A stretch of DNA of 5,023 nucleotides. Origin: an uncultured Oscillospiraceae bacterium. Its GTDB lineage: Bacteria; Bacillota; Clostridia; Oscillospirales; Acutalibacteraceae. Both the position numbers and the translations under genes were made by a program. Below are positions 1 to 5,023 of the stretch, piece after piece. A model generated the notes under the pieces. The model saw only the letters and a list, made by a program, of their open reading frames with translations, had not been told where the DNA came from and did not search any database. The stretch covers positions 1 to 5,023 of the forward strand of contig CAJKXG010000107.1 of NCBI GenBank assembly GCA_905203795.1. Reading direction: 5' to 3'. Position 1 is the stretch's first letter. Each line of letters opens with the position of its first letter.

Positions 1-998
1 GCCGGCGCTTCCAGCGCCAACCGTTCCAGCTCCGCAAACGAATACTCCCGCCCCTCGCGCTTCCATTGGCGGCGGCTCTCCTGAATCAGCCACAGCCCCA
101 CCAAATTCTTGAGGAACGTGGTGTGCCCGCCGACGCCGCCTTCGTTGGTGATCTGACAGGCGTTCGACTGCGCGTCGATCAGCGGTTCGGGCAACTCCGT
201 GCCGAGCAGCGACCACGTGCCGCAACTGATAAACGCGAAATCGCGCCGATCGGTCGGCACGGCGATGATCGCGCACTGCGTGTCGTGTCCTGCGACGCTG
301 ACCACGGGGATGGGCGGTAAGCCCAATTCCTCCTGTATCGCTTTGCTCAGCGGTGCGGACGAGCCGCCCGGCTGCACCATGTCGGTGAACAAGCGACGCG
401 GCAGGTCATACGCCGCGATCACGTCGTCCGACCACGCACGGGTGTGCGGGTCTAACAACTGCGTGGTGCTGGCGATGGTATATTCCGTCTCCCGCACGCC
501 GGTCAGCAGATACCGCAGCAGGTCGGGCATCATCAGCAGCGTCTCCGCCCGCTCCAGCACCGCCGGACGGCGGTCGCGCAAAGCGCCGAGCTGAAACAGC
601 GTGTTGAAATCCAACAACTGCGTTCCCGTCGCCTCATACAGCCGCTCCCGCTGCTCCGGCGACAACGCCGCTACCGCGCCCGCCGTGCGGCGATCGCGGT
701 AATGCACGGGATTTTCCATCAGCACACCGTCCGCGTCCAGCAAACCGAAATCCACGCCCCACGTGTCGATGCCGATGCTGTCCGGCAGCACGCCCGCCGT
801 TTTGGCGCACAGCAGTCCCTGCTTCAGCTCATGAACCAACCGCAGCACATCCCAATACAGCGTGCCGTTTACCTCGACAGGATCGTTGGAAAAGCGGTGC
901 AGTTCGGTCAGCGCAATGCGTTCGCCGTCAAACCGCGCGAGCATGGCGCGTCCGGACGACGCACCCAAATCAAACGCCAGTACCTGTGCCGGTTTCAT
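1..998 (-). CDS. rhaB: FGGY-family sugar kinase, rhamnulokinase type (probable L-fuculokinase role), C-terminus cut off by window edge
   Basis: ATP-dependent cytoplasmic kinase that phosphorylates a deoxy-ketose at O1. The frame is open from the ATG at 998 to the left edge and gives 332 residues; the family usually has about 480-490, so the last third is missing only because the window ends. Rhamnulokinase hallmarks are visible: DLGASSGRAMLA at residues 10-21 (phosphate-binding loop), DTWGVDFGLLD at 78-88, YRDRRT at 100-105, NTLFQL at 132-137, AGHD with the probable catalytic base D239, CGTWSLLG around W262, and NEGG at 285-288 followed by LKNLVGLWL. These match RhaB better than E. coli FucK. 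All three upstream genes handle fucose, however, and no other kinase is present, so the physiological substrate is probably L-fuculose, possibly with L-rhamnulose as well. The start is 17 bases after the fucI stop and follows a GGGGGA motif. The family call is firm; the substrate is inferred. Confidence 0.9.
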   Translation of the reverse strand, partial: MKPAQVLAFDLGASSGRAMLARFDGERIALTELHRFSNDPVEVNGTLYWDVLRLVHELKQGLLCAKTAGVLPDSIGIDTWGVDFGLLDADGVLMENPVHYRDRRTAGAVAALSPEQRERLYEATGTQLLDFNTLFQLGALRDRRPAVLERAETLLMMPDLLRYLLTGVRETEYTIASTTQLLDPHTRAWSDDVIAAYDLPRRLFTDMVQPGGSSAPLSKAIQEELGLPPIPVVSVAGHDTQCAIIAVPTDRRDFAFISCGTWSLLGTELPEPLIDAQSNACQITNEGGVGGHTTFLKNLVGLWLIQESRRQWKREGREYSFAELERLALEAP

Positions 999-1004
999 GG
1001 CTGT

Positions 1005-1010
1005 TCCCCC
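1005..1010 (-). promoter_or_regulatory. Ribosome binding site of the kinase gene
   Basis: The minus strand reads GGGGGA, then six bases, then the ATG at 998. It lies wholly in the 17-base gap after the fucI stop. It is a weaker match to AGGAGG than the sites of the other three genes, which may lower kinase translation unless it is coupled to fucI termination. Confidence 0.55.
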
Positions 1011-1015
1011 ATTGA

Positions 1016-2788
1016 TCATTTATACAGCGGTCCGTATGCGGCACAGGCGCGGTAATCCGCCCCCTCCGCGTCCTTCGTGCCGAACGCCGCCCACGCATGC
1101 GGACGGTAGCAATCCGCCGCGTCCACATTGTGCAGCGACACGGGAATGCGCAGCATACTGGCGAGCGTGATCGCGTCGCCGCCGACATGTCCGTAGCAGA
1201 ACGCGCCGTGATTCGCGCCCCAATTCGCCATCACGTCATACACACTTTCAAACCCGGGCGCACCCAGACGCGGCACAAACCAGGTGGTCGGCCACGTGCG
1301 GTCGGTGCGCTCATCCAAAATGCGGTGAACATCTTCGTCCAGCGTAACGGTATAGCCCTCGGCGATCTGCAGCACCGGCCCGACGCCGTCGATGATATTC
1401 AGACGCATCAGCGTCACCGGCATCTCGCAGCCGGTGCGGAAATGCGACGAGAAACCGCCGCCGCGGAAATATTGGATATTCGCGTTCGCCCAATCGGTCG
1501 CCGCCAGCATCCCGTCGATATCCGCGTCGGTCACCTCCCACCACGGCTTCATGCAGCCGTTGCCGTTTGCGTCTTTGGACGCGCCGGTGCCGTCCAGCGC
1601 CGCCGCGCCGGAGTTGAGCAGATGGATGAAACCGTTCGCCGCGCGGCCGGTCGGGCGCTTGCCCGTCACACGTTCCACCGCTTCGGGACTCCAATAGGTG
1701 CGCACATCGGCAAATACCGTGGCGCCGCCGGTCAGCAGCTTGCCGAACAGCATCGCCATGCCGTTGAGTCCGTCGTTTTCGGTGGCAAGCACCAGCGGCT
1801 CTTTTTTGCCGTTCCAGTCAAAGGAGGAGTTGATGATCGCCTCGGTGAAGTCGCCGTTGGGCAGCCAGTCCGTCCACATACGCTGCCCCTGGAAGCCGCC
1901 GAGGATGGCGTTGCGCCCGAGCGCTTCCTCGTGCCAGCCCATATCGTCCAGCACGGGGTTGCCGAGCAGGATATCCCGCACGATCAGCGTCAGCTTCACC
2001 ACAAACGCCCATTCGTCCTCCACCACATGCGAACGCGTGACGATATCCTGCTGCTCCACGCCTTCATTGATATTCATGCCCTCGCGGCAATTTTTCTTTG
2101 TCCACGCCAGCGCCCGCTCATATTCCGCGTGATCGTAGATCTCCAGCTTGATACGGCGCAGCAGCTCGGTCATATCCACCCATTCCGCGCGGATGCCGAA
2201 ATACTCCTGCAGCATTTTCATGTCGCAGTACGAGCCCATGATGCCCATCGCCACGCCGCCGAGATTGACATACGATTTGCCGCGCATCTCGCCCACCGCG
2301 ACCGCACATTTGGCAAAACGCAGCAGCTTTTTCGCCACATCAGCGGGAATGGTGCTGTCCTGCGCGTCCTGCACATCGTGACCGTAGATGGCGAAAGCGG
2401 GCAGCCCGCGCTGGGCGTGCGCCGCCATGACCGCCGCCAGATACACCGCGCCCGGGCGTTCCGTACCGTTAAAGCCCCAGACCGCTTTGATCGTCAGCGG
2501 ATCGAGATCCATCGTCTCGCTGCCGTAGCACCAGCAGGGCGTGACACTGAGCGTCGCGCACACATTTTCGTGTCCGAACTGCTCCGCACACCGCGCCGAT
2601 TCCGCGCCGCCGCCGATGGTGCCGTCAAAGATCACACATTCCACCGGCGTGCCGTCGGTATACCGCAGGGTACCGATCAGCTCCGCTGCCGCCGTTGCCA
2701 TGCGGCGGGTCTGCTGCTCTAGCGATTCCCGCACGCCGCCCCATCGACCGTCAATCACCGGTCGAATACCAATCTTCGGATGATTCAT
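1016..2788 (-). CDS. fucI: L-fucose isomerase
   Basis: Cytoplasmic Mn2+-dependent ketol isomerase that interconverts L-fucose and L-fuculose, the first step after free fucose appears. The 590-residue product is almost exactly the length of E. coli FucI (591) and is collinear with it. Recognisable blocks are [11 protein letters not shown] at 5-15, [12 protein letters not shown] at 83-94, [16 protein letters not shown] at 104-119, YGHDVQDA at 135-142, [10 protein letters not shown] at 298-307 and [12 protein letters not shown] at 359-370. The metal ligands known from E. coli (E337, D361, H528) correspond to E337, D361 and H527 here, and the C-terminus ends in the typical YGPLYK. Domains N1, N2 and C are inferred by collinearity at about 1-170, 171-352 and 353-590. 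A TTG three bases upstream (2791) could also open the frame, but the ATG at 2788 has the better distance to the GGGAGG site. D-arabinose isomerase activity is a known side activity of the family. Confidence 0.97.
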   Translation of the reverse strand: MNHPKIGIRPVIDGRWGGVRESLEQQTRRMATAAAELIGTLRYTDGTPVECVIFDGTIGGGAESARCAEQFGHENVCATLSVTPCWCYGSETMDLDPLTIKAVWGFNGTERPGAVYLAAVMAAHAQRGLPAFAIYGHDVQDAQDSTIPADVAKKLLRFAKCAVAVGEMRGKSYVNLGGVAMGIMGSYCDMKMLQEYFGIRAEWVDMTELLRRIKLEIYDHAEYERALAWTKKNCREGMNINEGVEQQDIVTRSHVVEDEWAFVVKLTLIVRDILLGNPVLDDMGWHEEALGRNAILGGFQGQRMWTDWLPNGDFTEAIINSSFDWNGKKEPLVLATENDGLNGMAMLFGKLLTGGATVFADVRTYWSPEAVERVTGKRPTGRAANGFIHLLNSGAAALDGTGASKDANGNGCMKPWWEVTDADIDGMLAATDWANANIQYFRGGGFSSHFRTGCEMPVTLMRLNIIDGVGPVLQIAEGYTVTLDEDVHRILDERTDRTWPTTWFVPRLGAPGFESVYDVMANWGANHGAFCYGHVGGDAITLASMLRIPVSLHNVDAADCYRPHAWAAFGTKDAEGADYRACAAYGPLYK

Positions 2789-2796
2789 CAATAAAA

Positions 2797-2802
2797 CCTC
2801 CC
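2797..2802 (-). promoter_or_regulatory. Ribosome binding site of fucI (decides the start)
   Basis: The minus strand reads GGGAGG, followed by eight bases (TTTTATTG) and the ATG at 2788. The alternative TTG at 2791 would leave only five bases, so ATG is preferred. The site lies in the AT-rich 49-base gap between the fucosidase and fucI. Confidence 0.85.
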
Positions 2803-2837
2803 ATAATATAAATCTATCATCAATCTGTTGCGTTTTT

Positions 2838-4130
2838 TTATTCTTCGTAGCACTTGCCGCCGTTTAATTGCGGATACCGGCTGCGATCGTGGTAGCGCGG
2901 TGCGTGGTCGAACACCAGTTTGATCACGGCCACGCCCACAGGATCCGGACAAGTCTCCGGCAGCCCTTTCAAGGTCAGGCGCTGTCCGTCATGTTCAAAC
3001 GCGAGCTTCTCGCCCGTGCCCAAAATGCTGACTTCCTTCGGCACATCGAAATAGCCGCCGAATGCCAACTCGCCGCCGTGCGGCCATATCCAGCACCAAT
3101 AATAGACGGTCTTTCCGTCCGGCGAGGACGTGGGTCCGGCAATGCCGCTGCCGCCGACATAACAGCCGCGCGGCTTTTTCCCGTAGACCGCTTCCCCGTT
3201 GCGCGACAGCCATTCGCCCACCTTGGTGAGCGGCTCGATCGCATCGGCAGGCGCCGCGCCGTCCGGCCGCGGCCCGATATTGAGCAGCAAGTTGCCGCCG
3301 TCACGCGTGCAGGTATACAGCATACGCAGGATGCGCGGCGCGGTATACGCATACGGTTGTGCCTGTACCTCGTCCACATATCCCCACGAGAGATCGTTAA
3401 AGGTCATGCAGGCCTCCCAGTCACGGTCGGTCGCGGTCACGTGTCCTTCCGGCGTGCCGAAATCCTCCGCCAAAAAGCTGCGGTCGTTGATGATGATGTC
3501 CGGCTGCAACGCCCGCATACGCTGGTTGCGGGCAAGGGAATCCCAGCCCTCCCAGCTTCTCATCGGTTCGGGCACGTCGTACCACAAAATGTCGATCTTG
3601 CCGTAATTGGTCAGCAACTCGGTATTGAGCGCCTCGATGTAATCCAAAAAACGGCGGCGCGCTTCATTGTCGAAAGCGCATTTCCAGCCGTCGGGGTGAT
3701 GCCAGTCCATCAGCGAAGAATAGAAACCGATCTTCAGACCGAATTCCCGACAGGCATCCACAAATTCCCGCACAATATCGCGATGCGGACCGTAATTGAC
3801 GGAATTATACGGATTCGCTTTGGAATCCCACAGGGAAAATCCCTCATGGTGACGGGTCGTCAGCACCATATACTTCATTCCCGCCGCCTTAGCCAAGCGC
3901 GCCCATTCGCGCGGCGCACCGGGCGCGGGGGCAAACGTGTCCGCCAGCTTTTCATATTCGGCAACCGGTATCCCCTCTACCGCCTGCGCCCACTCCATAC
4001 GACCGAGCTGGGAGTACAATCCGAAATGCACAAACATGCCGAACCGCGCTTCGCGCCACCACGCCATGCGCGCATCCCGTGTGGCGGCAATCGCCTGTTC
4101 ATAATCCGATTTGTTCAAAATCGTGCTCAT
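2838..4130 (-). CDS. GH29 alpha-L-fucosidase, apparently cytoplasmic
   Basis: Retaining exo-glycosidase that removes terminal alpha-linked L-fucose from glycans or oligosaccharides. The 430 residues begin with a hydrophilic stretch ([12 protein letters not shown]), so there is no signal peptide or membrane segment. GH29 motifs appear in order: [13 protein letters not shown] at 28-40 (H36), [13 protein letters not shown] at 91-103 (H94, H95), [15 protein letters not shown] at 134-148, [10 protein letters not shown] at 180-189 with D185 as the probable nucleophile, FGTPEGH at 224-230 and [15 protein letters not shown] at 237-251. E228 or E239 are candidates for the acid/base residue. [13 protein letters not shown] at 279-291 closes the catalytic barrel, and about 100 residues of beta-rich C-terminal domain follow. 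Many family members have WFDG at the nucleophile; WYDV here suggests a particular subgroup. The gene sits between fucA and fucI, 47 and 49 bases away, which ties its product directly to fucose breakdown. Which linkage it cuts cannot be read from the sequence. Confidence 0.95.
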   Translation of the reverse strand: MSTILNKSDYEQAIAATRDARMAWWREARFGMFVHFGLYSQLGRMEWAQAVEGIPVAEYEKLADTFAPAPGAPREWARLAKAAGMKYMVLTTRHHEGFSLWDSKANPYNSVNYGPHRDIVREFVDACREFGLKIGFYSSLMDWHHPDGWKCAFDNEARRRFLDYIEALNTELLTNYGKIDILWYDVPEPMRSWEGWDSLARNQRMRALQPDIIINDRSFLAEDFGTPEGHVTATDRDWEACMTFNDLSWGYVDEVQAQPYAYTAPRILRMLYTCTRDGGNLLLNIGPRPDGAAPADAIEPLTKVGEWLSRNGEAVYGKKPRGCYVGGSGIAGPTSSPDGKTVYYWCWIWPHGGELAFGGYFDVPKEVSILGTGEKLAFEHDGQRLTLKGLPETCPDPVGVAVIKLVFDHAPRYHDRSRYPQLNGGKCYEE

Positions 4131-4137
4131 CCTTTAT

Positions 4138-4143
4138 CCCTCC
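4138..4143 (-). promoter_or_regulatory. Ribosome binding site of the fucosidase gene
   Basis: GGAGGG on the minus strand, seven bases before the ATG at 4130. It supports this start, which gives a product that begins close to the conserved GH29 N-terminal block. The 47-base gap it lies in shows no hairpin or second promoter. Confidence 0.85.
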
Positions 4144-4177
4144 GATACTGATGTTTCCACACAGCGCTTGGATGCCG

Positions 4178-4879
4178 TTATTCGGTTTCCGAGTCTTCCT
4201 TGCGATAATGCTTGAAGCCCGGATGCTTGCCGGTGATGCCGTAGCCTGCGCGCATATTACACAGACGCTCGATATTTTCCTGAGAAAGCTCGCGTTCACC
4301 GCCCAGCAAATGCGCCACCAGATTGATCTTTGCGCCCAGCTCGAGCGTTTCCATGCGATAATACGCCGTGATCGCGTCTGCCCCCATTGTCAACGCGCCA
4401 TGATTGGCCAGCAGCAGTGCGTCGTGCTCCTGCAAATACGGCGTGATCGCGTCCGGCACCTCCATGGTGGAGGGCGTACCGTACGGCGTGACCGGCACCG
4501 AACCGATGGTCAGCACCGATTCGATCATCGTGTAGCGATCGAGATCCAAATGCGCCACCGCATAGCCGGTCGCGACCGGCGGATGTGCGTGCAGCACCGC
4601 GCCCACATCGGGACGTTCCTCATAGCAGCGCAGATGCATCTTGATCTCGGACGACGGGCGATAGCCGTCCAATCCTTCCAGCAGTTCGCCGCGACGGTTG
4701 ATCTTCACCAGCTTTTCGGGGGTGATAAAGCTTTTGCTGATGCCGGTCGGCGTCGCCAGCAGCGTCTCCTCGTCCAGCTTGGCGCTGACGTTGCCGTCGT
4801 TTGCCGCCACCCAGCCGAGCTGCCACATGCGGTGGCAGATATCACAAATCTGTTCGCGTAATTCTTGTTCATTCAGCAT
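4178..4879 (-). CDS. fucA: L-fuculose-1-phosphate aldolase (class II aldolase, AraD/FucA family)
   Basis: Zn2+-dependent cytoplasmic aldolase that cleaves L-fuculose-1-phosphate into dihydroxyacetone phosphate and L-lactaldehyde, the last step of the pathway encoded here. The 233-residue product has the family signatures: NDGNVSAKL at 27-35, TPTGISK at 43-49, PSSEIKMH at 75-82 with catalytic E78, AVLHAHPP at 94-101 with zinc ligands H97 and H99, and LLANHGALTMG at 156-166 with the third ligand H160. Each residue is exactly five positions after its E. coli FucA equivalent (E73, H92, H94, H155). The 61-residue gap between the second and third histidine matches FucA rather than AraD (74) or RhaD (69). 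The frame stays open to an ATG at 4954, but that start would be upstream of the promoter. AAGGAG nine bases before the ATG at 4879 fixes the start. It is the first gene of the cluster. Action on related phosphates such as L-rhamnulose-1-phosphate cannot be excluded. Confidence 0.94.
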   Translation of the reverse strand: MLNEQELREQICDICHRMWQLGWVAANDGNVSAKLDEETLLATPTGISKSFITPEKLVKINRRGELLEGLDGYRPSSEIKMHLRCYEERPDVGAVLHAHPPVATGYAVAHLDLDRYTMIESVLTIGSVPVTPYGTPSTMEVPDAITPYLQEHDALLLANHGALTMGADAITAYYRMETLELGAKINLVAHLLGGERELSQENIERLCNMRAGYGITGKHPGFKHYRKEDSETE

Positions 4880-4888
4880 ATATGCTCG

Positions 4889-4894
4889 CTCCTT
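4889..4894 (-). promoter_or_regulatory. Ribosome binding site of fucA (decides the start)
   Basis: AAGGAG on the minus strand with nine bases to the ATG at 4879. The in-frame ATGs at 4900, 4912 and 4954 have no comparable site; the first of these directly overlaps the leader just ahead of the AAGGAG. This shortens the longest possible frame by 25 residues. Confidence 0.85.
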
Positions 4895-4918
4895 CGCCAT
4901 ATGGGATTTCATATTAAA

Positions 4919-4948
4919 ATTATAGCAAGATTGCGATGATAAAGTCAA
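4919..4948 (-). promoter_or_regulatory. Sigma-70/sigma-A promoter of the fucose operon
   Basis: On the minus strand, TTGACT (4948-4943) and a perfect TATAAT (4924-4919) are 18 bases apart. TGC directly before the -10 box forms an extended -10 element. Transcription would start near 4912 and give a leader of roughly 33 bases before fucA. The surroundings are AT-rich, in contrast with the GC-rich genes. So strong a core promoter suggests that control is by repression rather than by weak basal recognition. Confidence 0.85.
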
Positions 4949-4957
4949 TATCATACC

Positions 4958-4974
4958 GTATTTTCAGAAAATGC
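4958..4974. promoter_or_regulatory. Imperfect 17-base palindrome upstream of the promoter, candidate operator
   Basis: GTATTTTC-A-GAAAATGC: two eight-base arms with one mismatch around a single central base. It ends nine bases upstream of the -35 box, with its centre at about -54 from the predicted transcription start. The single-base centre and lack of a following T-run argue against a terminator, so a site for a dimeric regulator is the better reading. No regulator gene is visible, and AT-rich palindromes of this size can arise by chance. Confidence 0.4.
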
Positions 4975-5023
4975 TACAGATACGGCGGCGCGATTTCGTC
5001 ATATTGCCCGCACACGGTCAGGT
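4974..5023 (-). CDS. Possible C-terminal tail of an upstream minus-strand gene
   Basis: One of the three minus-strand frames is open from the right edge to a TAG at 4976-4974 and would end in LTVCGQYDEIAPPYL. The other two minus frames contain stops. Codons such as CTG, ACC, GTG, GAC, ATC, GCG and CCG match the usage of the genes in this window. If real, this gene ends about 25 bases before the fucA -35 box and its stop overlaps the palindrome. Fifteen residues are too few to name a family. Confidence 0.4.
   Translation of the reverse strand, partial: LTVCGQYDEIAPPYL

Larger units (their letters stand above)
1..4912 (-). other. Predicted polycistronic fucose-utilisation transcript (fucA - GH29 - fucI - kinase)
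   Basis: Four collinear genes with gaps of 47, 49 and 17 bases and no visible terminator follow one strong promoter. The products form a complete route from an alpha-L-fucoside to dihydroxyacetone phosphate and L-lactaldehyde. The transcript runs off the left edge, so further genes (transporter, regulator, lactaldehyde reductase) may follow. The operon structure is inferred from layout. Confidence 0.8.

Noticed and set aside
1097..2722. 541-codon plus-strand open frame antisense to fucI
   Set aside because: Its protein is rich in His, Arg and Ala without any recognisable family, as expected from the reverse of a GC-rich gene with few codons that read as stops on the other strand. fucI on the minus strand is unmistakable.
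2789..2837. AT-rich gap before fucI as a possible internal promoter or terminator
   Set aside because: TATATT and TATTAT occur but no -35-like hexamer lies at the right distance, and no GC stem is present. The run of seven T on the plus strand is an A-run in the sense direction, so it cannot end the operon transcript.
2868..4151. 427-codon plus-strand open frame antisense to the fucosidase
   Set aside because: Same kind of shadow: low-complexity Arg/His/Ala composition and no family motifs, while the opposite strand holds all GH29 signatures.
4079..4861. 260-codon plus-strand open frame antisense to fucA
   Set aside because: Shadow of fucA; no convincing ribosome binding site and no recognisable motifs.
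4178..4879. L-ribulose-5-phosphate 4-epimerase (AraD) or rhamnulose-1-phosphate aldolase (RhaD) instead of FucA
   Set aside because: The spacing of catalytic Glu and the three zinc histidines matches FucA exactly, and AraD has Asp at the catalytic position where this protein has E78. The fucose context agrees.
4955..4980. Catabolite-repression (cre) site upstream of fucA
   Set aside because: The palindrome lacks the central CG and flanking TG/CA pattern of cre sites.
4971..5023. Possible divergent plus-strand gene beginning MLQIRRRDFVILPAHGQ
   Set aside because: There is no ribosome binding site before the ATG, it would begin inside the palindrome, and it uses several codons (ATA twice, CTA) that are rare in the genes here. 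The minus-strand reading of the same bases has better codon use, though neither is certain.

Overview
This is a compact L-fucose catabolic gene cluster, all on the minus strand and read from right to left: fucA (L-fuculose-1-phosphate aldolase), a GH29 alpha-L-fucosidase, fucI (L-fucose isomerase) and an FGGY sugar kinase of the rhamnulokinase (RhaB) type. The left edge of the window cuts off the C-terminus of the kinase. The genes are 47, 49 and 17 bases apart, each has its own purine-rich ribosome binding site, and no terminator is visible between them. One near-consensus sigma-70/sigma-A promoter (TTGACT, 18 bases, TGC-TATAAT) lies just upstream of fucA, so the window most likely holds the first four genes of one operon.

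Together the products take a fucosylated sugar to central metabolism. The fucosidase releases L-fucose and FucI converts it to L-fuculose. The kinase presumably makes L-fuculose-1-phosphate, and FucA splits this into dihydroxyacetone phosphate and L-lactaldehyde. The fucosidase shows no signal peptide, so the substrate is probably imported as an intact fucoside and cut inside the cell. No transporter, regulator or lactaldehyde reductase is visible; these would have to lie outside the window.

Region by region (plus-strand coordinates): 1-998 kinase, incomplete; 1016-2788 fucI; 2838-4130 GH29 fucosidase; 4178-4879 fucA; about 4880-4974 leader, promoter and an imperfect palindrome that may be an operator; 4974-5023 a short open frame that may be the tail of another minus-strand gene.

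The organism is bacterial. The DNA is GC-rich, with G or C in most third codon positions. Strong GGAGG-type ribosome binding sites, a textbook sigma-A promoter and intracellular fucoside use fit a gut-associated Bacillota (Clostridia-like) bacterium. That assignment is an inference from style and gene content; no taxonomic marker is present. The genes belong to well-known families. The points of interest are how they are arranged, the use of a RhaB-type kinase in a fucose pathway, and the promoter/operator region. I see no mobile element, CRISPR array or RNA gene.
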